64,000 nt of DNA from Paludisphaera rhizosphaerae (GTDB lineage: Bacteria; Planctomycetota; Planctomycetia; Isosphaerales; Isosphaeraceae). The notes beneath the pieces are model-generated. The model saw only the letters and a program-made list of their open reading frames with translations, was not told where the DNA came from and did no database searches. How positions within the stretch are numbered: the stretch's first letter is position 1; each line of letters starts with the position of its first letter. The stretch spans positions 186,001-250,000 of the forward strand of contig NZ_JAALCR010000002.1 of the NCBI RefSeq assembly GCF_011065895.1, in the 5' to 3' direction. Position numbers and translations under genes: made by a program. This document shows positions 1 through 8,930 of this stretch, piece after piece.

Positions 1-1265
1 CCGTAGCTCTCCTCCAGGGTGTACGTCATCGCGACGGCTCCGCCCTCTCCGTCGACCACAGAGAAATGCGTGGTGTGGTTGGGCTCGGTGGCGATGATCG
101 GAAAGGGCGCGAGATGCGCGCTGGGGGTGGCGTGCGAGTCGTCGATTGTCCGCGCCAACTCGTCGGCGACGGCCTTGGAAGTTAGCTCTGCGACGGAGAC
201 GTCAACGTAGTCGGGGTCGGCGATCTTCGTCGCCCGGGTGAAGTAGGCGCGTCGCATCGCCTCGGTCACGCGGTGGAGCGTTCGGGGCGATTGCGGGCCG
301 TCAGCGCGGAGGTCGTAGCGCTCGAGGATGTTGAGCATTTGGCAGAGGACGATCCCACCGGACGCCGCAGGACCCATGCCGTAAACGTCATAGCCGCGGA
401 ACGTCGTATGGACCGGCGGCCGCTCCTTGGCTCGGTAGTCGGCCAGATCCTTCTTCGAGATCCAACCGCCGCGCTCGGTCATGTACGCAGCGATCAGGTC
501 GGCCGTCCGTCCACTGTAGAACTCGTCCGGTCCCTCGGCGGCGATCCGTTCGAGCGTCGCGGCGAGGTCGCCCTGGATGAGTCGGTCGCCGCCATGCCAG
601 GGTTGGCCGTCGGGCTTGCCGAAAGCGGCGATCGATTCAGGGAAGTCGACCATGCGATTCTGAAAAGCCGGCCGACCGGGAACGCTGGCCGGTGCATCCG
701 GGTTGTGGGGGCGGAGCTGCCCGTTGAGCGCACGAGCCAGTTCGTCGGAAATCTCGAATCCCTCACGAGCCAGCTTCACGGACGGCGCGACGAGGTCGCG
801 CCAGGGGAGCCGGCCCCATTTCGCGTGCGCTTCGCCCAGTCCACGAACCGTACCAGGGACCCCAGCCGCCCAGGCTCCAGCGCGGTGTCGAGGAAGGAGT
901 TTGCCCTCGGCGTCGAGATACATCCGAGGCTTGCCCGCGCCCGGCGCTGTCTCGCGGAAGTCGAGCGTGACAATCTGCTTGGACTTAGGGAGGTAGGCGA
1001 CGATGAAGCCGCCGCCGCCGATGTTTCCGGCTTCGGGAAGGGTCACAGCCATCGCGAACGCCGTGGCCACGGCCGCGTCGATCGCGTTGCCGCCCGCCCG
1101 CAGGACGTCCCGGCCGACGTCCGCCGCATTCGACTCCTGCGCCGACACGACGTATTTGCTGAACGTCCCGCCCTGTCCCAGGGCGCAGGTCGGCAGGACC
1201 GTCGCCAGGATCAGGCACAACGCCGCGCGCGCGGCTCCACTTCGACTCGTCACGCAATCTGACAT
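1..1265 (-). CDS. ggt: Gamma-glutamyltransferase, C-terminus cut by window edge
   Basis: This is an exported Ntn-hydrolase that transfers or hydrolyses gamma-glutamyl groups, for example from glutathione. About 421 residues lie in the window. Residues 1-31 look like a signal peptide (hydrophobic ARAALCLILATVL then CALG). The large subunit shows GGNAIDAAVA (58-67), the glycine-rich NIGGGGF (81-87) and LDFRETAP (101-108), whose Arg binds the gamma-glutamyl carboxylate in the family. TTHFSVVD begins at about residue 398; its first Thr is the expected autoprocessing site and nucleophile. The small subunit is cut about 24 residues later. The ATG at 1263-1265 was chosen because the signal peptide follows it. 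Family call is sure; natural substrate is not known. Confidence 0.93.
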   Translation of the reverse strand, partial: MSDCVTSRSGAARAALCLILATVLPTCALGQGGTFSKYVVSAQESNAADVGRDVLRAGGNAIDAAVATAFAMAVTLPEAGNIGGGGFIVAYLPKSKQIVTLDFRETAPGAGKPRMYLDAEGKLLPRHRAGAWAAGVPGTVRGLGEAHAKWGRLPWRDLVAPSVKLAREGFEISDELARALNGQLRPHNPDAPASVPGRPAFQNRMVDFPESIAAFGKPDGQPWHGGDRLIQGDLAATLERIAAEGPDEFYSGRTADLIAAYMTERGGWISKKDLADYRAKERPPVHTTFRGYDVYGMGPAASGGIVLCQMLNILERYDLRADGPQSPRTLHRVTEAMRRAYFTRATKIADPDYVDVSVAELTSKAVADELARTIDDSHATPSAHLAPFPIIATEPNHTTHFSVVDGEGGAVAMTYTLEESY

Positions 1266-1494
1266 CGGCTCGTCCGTCTCGACCTTTTGGGTGTGATGCG
1301 TCGTCGCCCACGCGATCGGGTCGGGCTGATCGAGCGGGGTCTCTCTGGGGGATGTCGGCTTACTGACTACGCTGAGCGAACCGGACCGCCGACCATAATC
1401 CTGACCTCATCAGAAGCGGCAGCAGCAGTTCGGAGTCAAGCGGTGTGGGCTAAGGGAGCAATCCACGTCAGCCTAACAGTCTTTGTTGACAACG

Positions 1495-1839
1495 TCACTC
1501 GCTCGATCGGCTTCCGCTCGGCATGACCGTTTCGGCCATCTCGAATGAGATGGTACCACCTTTGGGAAAGATCTGGACATCCCTGGCTCGTGACTCGTAT
1601 CCATCGTCGAAGACAATCAAGAATGGAAACGCGCTGATTCGATCCTCTATCTGATCGAGGAGGCTGAACGTCTGGTTGTTGACGATCTCCTCGTATTCCT
1701 CGAACAACCGACGCAGCGATTCGGGCATCTGATCCACATGGACCGTTCCGGAGTAGCACCCTTTCGTGTATTCGACGTCAGCCGTCGCGATCGGATTTCG
1801 ATCCCCGTTAAGGATCGTAACGACTCGATGCGGCATCAT
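1495..1839 (-). CDS. Unknown 114-aa protein, second gene of a small overlapping pair
   Basis: I do not recognise this protein. It is 114 residues, acidic, with no signal peptide or membrane segment. It starts with a short strand-like stretch (MMPHRVVTIL), has a charged helix with EEYEEIVNN near the middle, then alternating strands such as FLIVFDDGYE and GTISFEMAE. Its start codon overlaps the stop of the upstream 146-aa gene by four bases (ATGA, 1836-1839), so the two are translationally coupled. A small acidic protein made after a slightly larger partner fits a toxin-immunity or toxin-antitoxin arrangement, but nothing in the sequence proves it. Confidence 0.7.
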   Translation of the reverse strand: MMPHRVVTILNGDRNPIATADVEYTKGCYSGTVHVDQMPESLRRLFEEYEEIVNNQTFSLLDQIEDRISAFPFLIVFDDGYESRARDVQIFPKGGTISFEMAETVMPSGSRSSE

Positions 1840-2276
1840 GGCTCCTCCATTACAGTGTCGACGAATGCCCGGGACAGACGGTCAAGCTTGCCATCGACGA
1901 ATCCAGCGGCTCCGTCGGGATGAGTGATCCGAAAGTGATTCGGCAACCTCCGCGTTGGATCGGGCATGACATCGAAGCCAGCATATCGGATAGCATCCTC
2001 CGTCGTCGAACCCACGACTCTCGCGGATTCGAGGAGCTTTCTGGCACCCGGGAATGCCGCTTTCATCTGCTCCGCGGCCTCCGCGGGCGAGCCTCCCTTG
2101 AGAACGGAGATCCCAGGAGGCTCCAGCGTAGCCTCGGCTGGCTTCAGTCGTAGATTTTCGATGCTCCCCCCACCGATCCTGTGGATATCGCCGACCGCTC
2201 TCTTCGGTTCGACCACGGCTATCGGACAGACGGCTGTTTTCTGGGGGCGGCTCTCCTCAACCAGGCCGTTCTCCAC
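1836..2276 (-). CDS. Unknown 146-aa protein, possible toxin-like partner
   Basis: I do not recognise this protein with certainty. The C-terminal 90 residues are compact: GISVLKGG, then a helix EAAEQMKAAFPGA, then VGSTTEDAIRYAGFDV, then PNHFRITHPDGAAGF. This suggests one small globular domain. The early strand DIHRIGGG could be compared with the first Arg-bearing strand of ADP-ribosyltransferase toxins, but that is a guess. The start is unclear: GTG at 2276 has no good ribosome-binding site. The open frame continues upstream to about 2327, with a hydrophobic IAFLLCCGWGVLV stretch but no ATG, GTG or TTG in frame. The real N-terminus may therefore be altered or truncated. It overlaps the next gene by ATGA. 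Confidence 0.6.
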   Translation of the reverse strand: MENGLVEESRPQKTAVCPIAVVEPKRAVGDIHRIGGGSIENLRLKPAEATLEPPGISVLKGGSPAEAAEQMKAAFPGARKLLESARVVGSTTEDAIRYAGFDVMPDPTRRLPNHFRITHPDGAAGFVDGKLDRLSRAFVDTVMEEP

Positions 2277-2505
2277 CAGGACACCCCACCCGCAACAAAG
2301 GAGGAATGCGATTCCTCCAGCTCGAAATTATACCGTTGGACGGACCGTCGCCGAAGCGGCGATCCGTGACATTCGGAATCACCGAATCACCCAGGAGGAC
2401 ACCCGGCCCCATCCGTGAAGAGGCCGGGCGTGAGGCGGCAATCGTGCGGCAAAGACTACGGGTTGTCGCACGAACCTCTTTTGGTCATCAGGGACAGTGA
2501 CACCG

Positions 2506-3501
2506 TCACTTCGACGCGGTCGCGCCGAAGTCGCCGTCGGCGTTTCGGTAGAACGTGTGGATGTGGTTGGCGTTGTTCTGCTCGTCGTTGAAGTCGATGA
2601 AGACGGTCGGTCCCTGGAGCCGGAAGGCGTGGGGCTTGGACGGATCCGTCGGGCCGAACCATGCGAAATGACCCTCGCCGTGGCCCGCCTTCAGCTTCTC
2701 CACCAGGTCGGCCGAGACCTCGTCCGGAAAGAGGTGGACGTAGGCTTCCAGGGCGGAGATCAGCAGCTTCTTCTGGTCGCCGTTCAGCTTCTGGACGTCA
2801 ATGCCGTCGGAACCCGAGGCGAGCGGTTTGGCCGCGGCGGGCGACGCCGGAATTTTGGGGGCGACGTCGGAGAGGATGGCGGCCTTTTTCTGATCCGAAT
2901 CAAGCGACGCCAGGAGCGCGTAGATCGGGTCCTGGATATCGGCCAGGTTCCGCAGCCCCTTGTTCGGTCCGTCCGCCACCGTCGCTGGATTCGCGCCGAA
3001 CATGAAGGGGGTTGCCGAGACGATTTTGTTCCCCTTGAGCGTGTAGTTCAGCGAGAGGTGGTGTCCTTCCCAGCGCCATCCCCAGGAATCGCCGCCGGGG
3101 GTCCCGAAGACGCTGATGTAGTACAGCTCCGGGTCGCGGACGGGCCCCGTCCCCTTCTCCTCGATCCGGATGAGCTCCTCGTAGCTCATCGTGGTCGCCG
3201 CCGTAACGTAGCCCTTGTCGGAAAGGCCGGTGTTCAACAAGGCGAACGCGAGAGCGCGCTGGTAGGAGGTCAACTCCTTCAGCGGCAGGCCCTTGCGAGC
3301 CCTAGGAATCCAGTGCCAGTTGAGCCGCTCGGCGTCGTCGAAGGCGAAGGTCGCCTTGGCTCGCTGGGCGTCGTCGAGCGAGCCCAGGAATCGGCGGGCC
3401 GTTTCGGCCATCAGGTCGCCGGCCGAAGCGGCTCGGGTCTGAGCCGGGAACATGGAAGAGACGAGCAGGATCGTTGCGAGGGCGGTCAGGGGCCGCTTCA
3501 T
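2506..3501 (-). CDS. DUF3500 family secreted protein
   Basis: The protein has 331 residues and matches the DUF3500 pattern as I know it: an early FDDAERLNWHWIPR block, a central FGTPG with GWRWEGHHLSLNY, and a late HIHTFYRN near the C-terminus. The N-terminus MKRPLTALATILLVSS followed by TRAAS is a signal peptide, so it is exported. The ATG at 3501 was chosen over an upstream start at 3591 because AAGGAG lies about eight bases before it and the signal peptide begins there. Family members bind or process unknown ligands; no enzymatic function is established. It stands alone, divergent from the PpiC gene. Confidence 0.88.
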   Translation of the reverse strand: MKRPLTALATILLVSSMFPAQTRAASAGDLMAETARRFLGSLDDAQRAKATFAFDDAERLNWHWIPRARKGLPLKELTSYQRALAFALLNTGLSDKGYVTAATTMSYEELIRIEEKGTGPVRDPELYYISVFGTPGGDSWGWRWEGHHLSLNYTLKGNKIVSATPFMFGANPATVADGPNKGLRNLADIQDPIYALLASLDSDQKKAAILSDVAPKIPASPAAAKPLASGSDGIDVQKLNGDQKKLLISALEAYVHLFPDEVSADLVEKLKAGHGEGHFAWFGPTDPSKPHAFRLQGPTVFIDFNDEQNNANHIHTFYRNADGDFGATASK

Positions 3502-3726
3502 CGAGGGGGTCTCCTTGGCAGCGTCCGGTCGGGGCGGGAGTCGCACAAATCTTAAACAACCAGACGTAGCCGACCGGAAGCGGTCCGCCAAGGGGGGAAC
3601 GCCGGAAAGCGTCGAGATGCGAGAGGTGAGGATCTCTGTTTGAGGTTGACCGATTCCGGCGCAATCCCTAAATTCTCGGCCGATTCGTCCTGGGACTTGA
3701 GACGATCTCGCAAATCAACCTAGGGA

Positions 3727-5064
3727 ATGGGGAGACGCAACACGATGATCGCAAAGGATGGCGGTCGCACCGCCCAGGCTTGGGCTGCGGGCTTGACTCT
3801 CCTGGGGATCGCGACGGCCCCGCTGGCCCTCGCCCAGCAGGCCCCTCGCGGCCAGGCTCCCGCCGGCAAGGCGGCTACGGGCCAGCCGGCAAAAGCCGCC
3901 GTCGTCGCCAACGGACCGACGGCCGTCGAACAGAAGATTCCTGTCGACCCGAACTCCGCCATCGCCGTCGTCAACGGCCAGGAGATCAGCCGGAACCAAC
4001 TCGCCGACGAATGCGTCGCGCGGAAGGGGAAGGAAATCCTGGAGACGCTCATCAACCGAGCGCTCATCGAGCAGGCGTTGAAGTCTCAGAACAAGAGCGT
4101 CACCGCCGCAGAGATCGACAAGGAGATCGACAGCGTGGCCGCTCGCTTCGGCATCGGCCGCGAAGCCTGGCTCCGGACGCTCGACAAGGAGCGCGGCATT
4201 AGCCCGTTCCAGTACGCTCGCGACATCATCTACCCCGCCCTGGCGATGCGTAAGCTCTGCGAGAACCGCGTCCAGGTCACGGATGAAGACCTCAAGCAGG
4301 CGCTTGAGTCCCAGTACGGCGACAAGATCCGCTGCCGGATGATCATGGTCGACACGCTCCCCAAGGCCCAGGACATCTGGGAGGCGCTTCGCAAGAACCC
4401 CGCCGGGTTCGAGAAGATGGCGCAGGAGCAGTCGATGGACCTGGCGACGCGCTCGCTCGGCGGCCTCCTCGGCGAGCCGATCACCCGCCACGCCCAGCCG
4501 ACGAACGTCTCCGAGGCGGCTTTCTCCCAGCTCGTCGACGGCGACCCCGCCGACAAGGATCCCAGCCACAAGCCGAAGAACGGCGACTTCACCGGCCCTA
4601 TCCAGGCCAGCGAAGGAGCGTGGATCATCCTCCGTCGCGAGGGGATCATCCCGTCCACCCCGAACATCACGCTGAAGGATGAGAACGTCCGCAAGAAGAT
4701 CCACGAATTCGTCTATGAGCTGAAGCTCAAGGAGGCGATGGGCTTGGTCTTCGAGGAGATCGTCAAGAAGGCCGCCATCGAGAACCACCTCGTCGGCTCG
4801 GTGAAGCTGGCCAACGAGGAGAACCAGCCGGACTTCCGCGTCGACGACAAGGTGAAGCTGATGAGCAACCCCCAGTCGTCCACGCCTGAGCCCCAGGCGA
4901 ATCAGGCCGCCGCGCCGGCCGCCGGAGCGGCTCGCAAGCTGCCGACTCCCGCCGCCGTCAGCCCCGAGACCGCCGCCGAGTTCGACAAGACCAAGGCCGT
5001 GTCCCGGCCTCAGTCGCCGACTGCTCCGTCGCCGGTCACGCCCTCGCCCGGCGCGCCTCACTGA
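3727..5064 (+). CDS. PpiC/SurA-type peptidyl-prolyl isomerase
   Basis: This is a 445-residue exported folding factor. A signal peptide covers about residues 14-36 (AWAAGLTLLGIATAPLALAQ). After an Ala/Pro-rich linker, residues 78-190 have the SurA-like N-terminal pattern (AIAVVNGQEISRNQLADE, then ETLINRALIEQAL). A divergent parvulin domain follows at about 195-305 (RCRMIMVD, FEKMAQEQSMD, SLGGLLGEPI, GAWIILRREGI). The tail from about 385 is Pro/Ala-rich and probably disordered. Such proteins chaperone or isomerise outer-membrane and periplasmic proteins. The start could also be the ATG at 3745, with GGGGAG upstream. A strong hairpin at 5093-5127 ends the unit. Confidence 0.87.
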   Translation: MGRRNTMIAKDGGRTAQAWAAGLTLLGIATAPLALAQQAPRGQAPAGKAATGQPAKAAVVANGPTAVEQKIPVDPNSAIAVVNGQEISRNQLADECVARKGKEILETLINRALIEQALKSQNKSVTAAEIDKEIDSVAARFGIGREAWLRTLDKERGISPFQYARDIIYPALAMRKLCENRVQVTDEDLKQALESQYGDKIRCRMIMVDTLPKAQDIWEALRKNPAGFEKMAQEQSMDLATRSLGGLLGEPITRHAQPTNVSEAAFSQLVDGDPADKDPSHKPKNGDFTGPIQASEGAWIILRREGIIPSTPNITLKDENVRKKIHEFVYELKLKEAMGLVFEEIVKKAAIENHLVGSVKLANEENQPDFRVDDKVKLMSNPQSSTPEPQANQAAAPAAGAARKLPTPAAVSPETAAEFDKTKAVSRPQSPTAPSPVTPSPGAPH

Positions 5065-5092
5065 CCGCTCGCGACGGTCCGCCATCGCAAAG

Positions 5093-5127
5093 GGCCCTTG
5101 CCGACGGCGTCGCCGACGGCAAGGGCC
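5093..5127. terminator. Strong hairpin after the PpiC gene
   Basis: An 11-bp perfect inverted repeat (GGCCCTTGCCG at 5093-5103 with CGGCAAGGGCC at 5117-5127) encloses an inner CGGC/GCCG stem with a GTC loop. There is no following T-run, so it is either a factor-assisted terminator or a 3'-end stabiliser. Confidence 0.5.
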
Positions 5128-5177
5128 GCGTCGTCACTGGACTTCCCCGGTCGCTTTTGAGACGGTGAATCAAGCGA

Positions 5178-5951
5178 ATGACGAGGTCCAATCCTTTTCC
5201 GATCGTCCCGTCCCATCCGTCGGTCCGAATCGGCGTCTACCTGGCGCTATCGGCGATCGCTGGTTGTGGGACGGTGAAGACCACGAACACGTCCCGAACC
5301 GGCACCGAGCAACTCCTGCTCACCGACGCCTGGGACGCCGCCCTCTGCCGAATCGACTTTCGGCCTCTAACGGGCGTCCCCTGCTTCCTGGACACGGCCA
5401 ACGTCACGGCCGTCGATCAGGGGTGGGTCGTCTCCAGTCTGAAGCAGGCGATGCTGCAGCAGGGCGTCCTGCTCCGTCCCAAGGCGGAGCAGGCCCAGTG
5501 GGTCGTCGAGGCCCGCGTCGGAGCTTACGGAACCGACCAGTACGACCTGCTCGTCGGCATCCCTCAGACGACGATCCCGGCGGTCGTGGCCGGCGTCGGC
5601 GGTACGATCCCGGAGATGTCGCTCGCCAAGCGAACCGACCAGCATGGCGTCGTGAAGCTGGCTCTGTTCGCCTATGATCGCGCCAGCGGCCACCTCGTCT
5701 GGACCTCGGGCACATCCCAGTCCAAATCGAACGCCAAGGACGTGTACGTCGGTGGCGTCGGCCCGATCCAGAGCGGGACGATTCGCAAGAGCACCGAGTT
5801 CAGCGGGATGAAGCTCCCCGTCCCCCAGGATCTGACCGGAGGGCTCGTCGGCCGCGCCGCGCCCGATACGGAGGGCCCGGCGGGCGAGGCTGCCCCCGCC
5901 CCCCTGCCCCCGTCGGCCACGACGAGCGACATCGAGTCGTTCTCGCCATGA
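5178..5951 (+). CDS. Lipoprotein resembling DUF6655 proteins
   Basis: This is a 257-residue predicted lipoprotein. The hydrophobic segment VYLALSAIAGC ends at a lipobox Cys at residue 30, followed by GTVKTTNTSRTGTEQLLLTDAWD. This start of the mature protein is characteristic of a planctomycete family I know as DUF6655. The middle alternates strands and glycine-rich stretches (VVAGVGGTIPEM, LALFAYDRASGHLVW), and the C-terminus is Pro/Ala-rich. It probably sits on a membrane facing the periplasm. No catalytic motif is visible and the function is unknown. It lies downstream of the PpiC gene and is convergent with the next lipoprotein gene. Confidence 0.82.
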   Translation: MTRSNPFPIVPSHPSVRIGVYLALSAIAGCGTVKTTNTSRTGTEQLLLTDAWDAALCRIDFRPLTGVPCFLDTANVTAVDQGWVVSSLKQAMLQQGVLLRPKAEQAQWVVEARVGAYGTDQYDLLVGIPQTTIPAVVAGVGGTIPEMSLAKRTDQHGVVKLALFAYDRASGHLVWTSGTSQSKSNAKDVYVGGVGPIQSGTIRKSTEFSGMKLPVPQDLTGGLVGRAAPDTEGPAGEAAPAPLPPSATTSDIESFSP

Positions 5952-5973
5952 GGTCGAAATCGTCGGTGATCAC

Positions 5974-6402
5974 TCACTCAACCGACAGCTTCTCGACCTT
6001 CCACTCGCCTCCCTCCGACGAACCGACGATGACGTCGATCGTCGCGGGGATTGCCTTGCCTTTGACCTTGGCCGAGCCGTGGAAGCGGCATTCGGCCATG
6101 ACGTGTCCTTCACGCTCGATCCTGCGGACCTCAGTGAACTCGGTCGGTCCCTTGAGCGCCGGGTGGGTTTTGATGTAGTCCCTCAGGTTTTCCAGACCCA
6201 TGAGGGACTTGAACTCTGTCGAGGTTTCCTGCCAGGCCGATTCCAGCTTGCCGGCCTGGATTGCCTCCAGGAATTGCGAAGCGGCCTGCTGCGAGGCGTC
6301 CTTCGGCGGTTCGGGACCCGCTCCGCAGCCGGCCGAGGCCAGCGCGAGCATGGCCGCCGCAGCGATGGCGGACAGCGGACTCGGCCGTTGGGTCGTCGTC
6401 AT
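5974..6402 (-). CDS. Small lipoprotein, hypothetical
   Basis: The 142-residue product starts with a lipoprotein signal (AAAAMLALASAGC, lipid-bearing Cys at residue 26) followed by an acidic, Pro-containing linker. The mature part has a helix (AASQFLEAIQAGKLESAWQ) and then strands with EVRRIEREGHVMAECRF and GGEWKVEKLSVE. This layout resembles the NTF2-like folds of DUF4878/DUF3887 lipoproteins, but I cannot assign the family. It lies 12 bases downstream of the DUF1559 gene on the same strand, so the two are probably co-transcribed. Confidence 0.78.
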   Translation of the reverse strand: MTTTQRPSPLSAIAAAAMLALASAGCGAGPEPPKDASQQAASQFLEAIQAGKLESAWQETSTEFKSLMGLENLRDYIKTHPALKGPTEFTEVRRIEREGHVMAECRFHGSAKVKGKAIPATIDVIVGSSEGGEWKVEKLSVE

Positions 6403-6414
6403 GCTTCCTCCGAA

Positions 6415-7431
6415 TCAGTACGAATCGGCGGAGATGGTTTCGCCGCCGGCCCTCGTACCCAGGCTCCGCCAAACCTGGCTGCTGATCGAATTCTTGACGT
6501 TCCGGACCGAGCCGTCCAGCATCAGGGTGTTGACCGCGCCTGGGTGAAAGCTGCGCGAAGTGACGGCCGCATACGTGGGCAGGGTGATCGATTCGCCGTC
6601 GCGCATTGATGTGTAATCCACGTCGTACGGCTGGCCGTTGACCGTCATCTGGACGGGATAGTTCGGCGTGATCGTCGTCGTGAAGCCGACCTCGTGGACG
6701 TCGCCTTCGACCCATTCCGTGTGGCCGTTCGAGTCGTACGTCCCGGTGATGAGGGGCGTCAGTGCGCCGACGTTGACGGGAGGCGCGACGCCGAGCGTCC
6801 CGGGGTTCTTACCGTCCCAGTAGTTGGGCTGGTACGCCTTGACCTCAGACATCGCCACAGTGTTGCTCAGGCCGTCGGTCATTGCGGCGGGGGTGAAAGC
6901 GCGATTGGGGATGAACGGGCCGTCGCCCGCCTGGTCCGAAGCCGGGTCGTAGACGAACCAGGTGCCGTGGTTGAAGCCGTAATTGCACGGGTAGTAGGTC
7001 AGCGTGGGAGTGATCCGGGGGCGGTCGTTGATTTCACTCGGACACATGTACGCCGCGACCCGAGTGGCGGCGAGCGTTGCATTGACGGTGAACTCGAACT
7101 CCGCGTTCCAGTTCACGGCGTTGTAGAGGTTGCCTTGCTCAAGGTGCGGGAGGATTCGAACGAGTCCCGACCAGGGCTGGAAGGTCCGATTGCGGGGCAG
7201 AACGGTCACCGGCGGGAAGGTGTCGTTGGTCGACATGTAGTTGTGCAGCGCCAGGCCGATCTGCTTCATGTTGTTGACGCATTGGGCCCGTCGAGCGGCC
7301 TCACGCGCGGCCTGCACGGCCGGCAGCAGCAGGGCGATCAGCACGGCGATGATCGCGATCACCACCAACAACTCGATCAGCGTGAAAGCCGTCCGGGGCC
7401 GGCCGGGCGCGGGCAAACGTCGTCGCAACAT
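6415..7431 (-). CDS. DUF1559 protein with pseudopilin-type N-terminus
   Basis: The 338-residue protein has a type IV prepilin-like leader. Basic residues are followed by [20 protein letters not shown] and then [21 protein letters not shown], with processing expected just before the Phe at residue 16. The rest is the DUF1559 domain (LALHNY, ending with [18 protein letters not shown]). Planctomycetes carry many copies of this family, thought to be envelope or fimbria-like structural proteins; the role of this copy is unknown. The ATG at 7431 was chosen because GGAGG lies eight bases upstream and the leader follows at once. The frame also extends to 7485. Confidence 0.93.
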   Translation of the reverse strand: MLRRRLPAPGRPRTAFTLIELLVVIAIIAVLIALLLPAVQAAREAARRAQCVNNMKQIGLALHNYMSTNDTFPPVTVLPRNRTFQPWSGLVRILPHLEQGNLYNAVNWNAEFEFTVNATLAATRVAAYMCPSEINDRPRITPTLTYYPCNYGFNHGTWFVYDPASDQAGDGPFIPNRAFTPAAMTDGLSNTVAMSEVKAYQPNYWDGKNPGTLGVAPPVNVGALTPLITGTYDSNGHTEWVEGDVHEVGFTTTITPNYPVQMTVNGQPYDVDYTSMRDGESITLPTYAAVTSRSFHPGAVNTLMLDGSVRNVKNSISSQVWRSLGTRAGGETISADSY

Positions 7432-7533
7432 GTTTTCGACCTCCGAGCGATCGCGAACGAGTCCCCGAACCTCATCGGAGACCATCTCGCTCGAAGCTAC
7501 CCTCCGCGAGGTCCGGGCGGGGGGGCTGTTCGG

Positions 7534-8922
7534 TTAGTTCTTTCTAACGGAGGCTGCGGCGACGGTGGTCGCGACGGGAAGAACGACCTGGAAGGTACTT
7601 CCCTCCCCGGGCGTACTTTCGGTTTCGACCGACCCGCCATGGCGTTCGACGACCGCCCGGACGATGCTCAGCCCCAGGCCGGTGCCGCCGGTTCGGCGGC
7701 TGCGTGAGGCGTCGACGCGATAGAACCGATCGAAGACCCGCGGCAGCGAGTCCGCGGGAATACCGACTCCTGTGTCGCTCACCTCGAACACGGCCCGGCT
7801 GTCGTCGTTGTGGCCGCGGATGGTCACCGCGCCGCCGGCCGGCGTGTATTTCAGGGCATTCTCAATGAGGTTGTCGAAGACCTGTCGGAGCAGGTCGGAA
7901 TCTCCGGCGACGATCGCCTCGGGCAACTCCTCCATCCTCAACGAGACTCCGAGATCCGCGGCCGTTTGCGACGCCTTGTCGACGGCCTCGCGAACGATCT
8001 CGTCGAGCCGGAACGAGCGCCGGGGGAGTTCAACTCCGGCATCGTCGCCGGAGAGGAGCAGTAGTCGTTCGGCCAGTCGCGAGAGGCGCTCGGCTTCTTC
8101 AACGACGCTGCGCAGCGCCTCGCGGTAGTCTTCCGGAGATCGAGGTAGGATCAGGGCGACCTCGGCCTCCGCGCGAAGCGAGGCCAGCGGAGTTTTCAGC
8201 TCGTGGGCGGCGTCGGCCGTGAAGCGGCGGGCGGCGACGAATGCCTGGTCGATCCGGTCGAGCATGTCGTTCAGAGTCGTCGCCAGTCGACCAAGCTCGT
8301 CGCCCTCGTGGGCGACCTCAATTCGTTCTCCGAGATTTGCGGCGGAGATCCGCTGAGCGGCCGCCGTCATCCTTCCCACTGGCGCGAGCGCCCGTCCGGC
8401 CAGCCAGTATCCTCCGAGGGTCGAAAGCACCAGTCCTGCCGGAAGAATCGTCCATAAGACGCCTCTCAGGGCGATGAGATCCCGTTCATAGGATCGGAGC
8501 GGAGTGGCGATCTGCACGATCCTCCCATGCGTTGATCCTGTGACCACTCGGCTCTCGCCGATGTGGTCAATTCGCGCGTCCGAGTGATTCAAGGCCCCTT
8601 CGGCGGCTCCGAGCTGCGGGGGAGGAAGCGTCTGTCCGGCCAGTCCTGGGCTCTCAACCTCGATCCTGCCGCCCTGATCCAGGATCCGGAGGAGGTAGAC
8701 CTCGTGAAAGGCCGCCGGCGATCCTTCCAGGATCTCGGTCGGCTTCCCGTGGACCAGTCGCTCAGCCGCCTCCTGGAACTCGAAGTCGAGCATGCCGTCG
8801 ATCCGCCGCAGGAGGGCCTGCGCCAGCAGCATGTAGAGGGCCAGGCCGAGGCCGGCGATCGTCGCCATGACGAGGGCGGCGTTCCAGGCGGTGAGGCGGA
8901 CGCGGAGGCTCGCCCGGGGCAT
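7534..8922 (-). CDS. OmpR-family-associated sensor histidine kinase
   Basis: This is a 462-residue membrane sensor. The first membrane segment is at about 13-37 and a periplasmic loop of roughly 115 residues follows. The second segment is at about 154-176 (LWTILPAGLVLSTLGGYWLAG), followed by a HAMP linker. The HisKA motif is FTADAAHELKTPLASL with the phosphorylated His at 240. The ATPase domain shows an N-box (NLIENALKYTP), DTGVGIP and GTGLGLSIV. It autophosphorylates and passes phosphate to the regulator encoded eight bases upstream at 8931-9602. The stimulus is not evident. Start ATG 8922 follows the regulator stop by eight bases. Confidence 0.95.
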   Translation of the reverse strand: MPRASLRVRLTAWNAALVMATIAGLGLALYMLLAQALLRRIDGMLDFEFQEAAERLVHGKPTEILEGSPAAFHEVYLLRILDQGGRIEVESPGLAGQTLPPPQLGAAEGALNHSDARIDHIGESRVVTGSTHGRIVQIATPLRSYERDLIALRGVLWTILPAGLVLSTLGGYWLAGRALAPVGRMTAAAQRISAANLGERIEVAHEGDELGRLATTLNDMLDRIDQAFVAARRFTADAAHELKTPLASLRAEAEVALILPRSPEDYREALRSVVEEAERLSRLAERLLLLSGDDAGVELPRRSFRLDEIVREAVDKASQTAADLGVSLRMEELPEAIVAGDSDLLRQVFDNLIENALKYTPAGGAVTIRGHNDDSRAVFEVSDTGVGIPADSLPRVFDRFYRVDASRSRRTGGTGLGLSIVRAVVERHGGSVETESTPGEGSTFQVVLPVATTVAAASVRKN

Positions 8923-8930
8923 GGTTGGGT

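Noticed and set aside
3715-5085. A 456-codon frame antisense to the PpiC gene
   Set aside because: The plus-strand product has a signal peptide and rotamase domain; the antisense product is low-complexity Arg/Gly/Leu.
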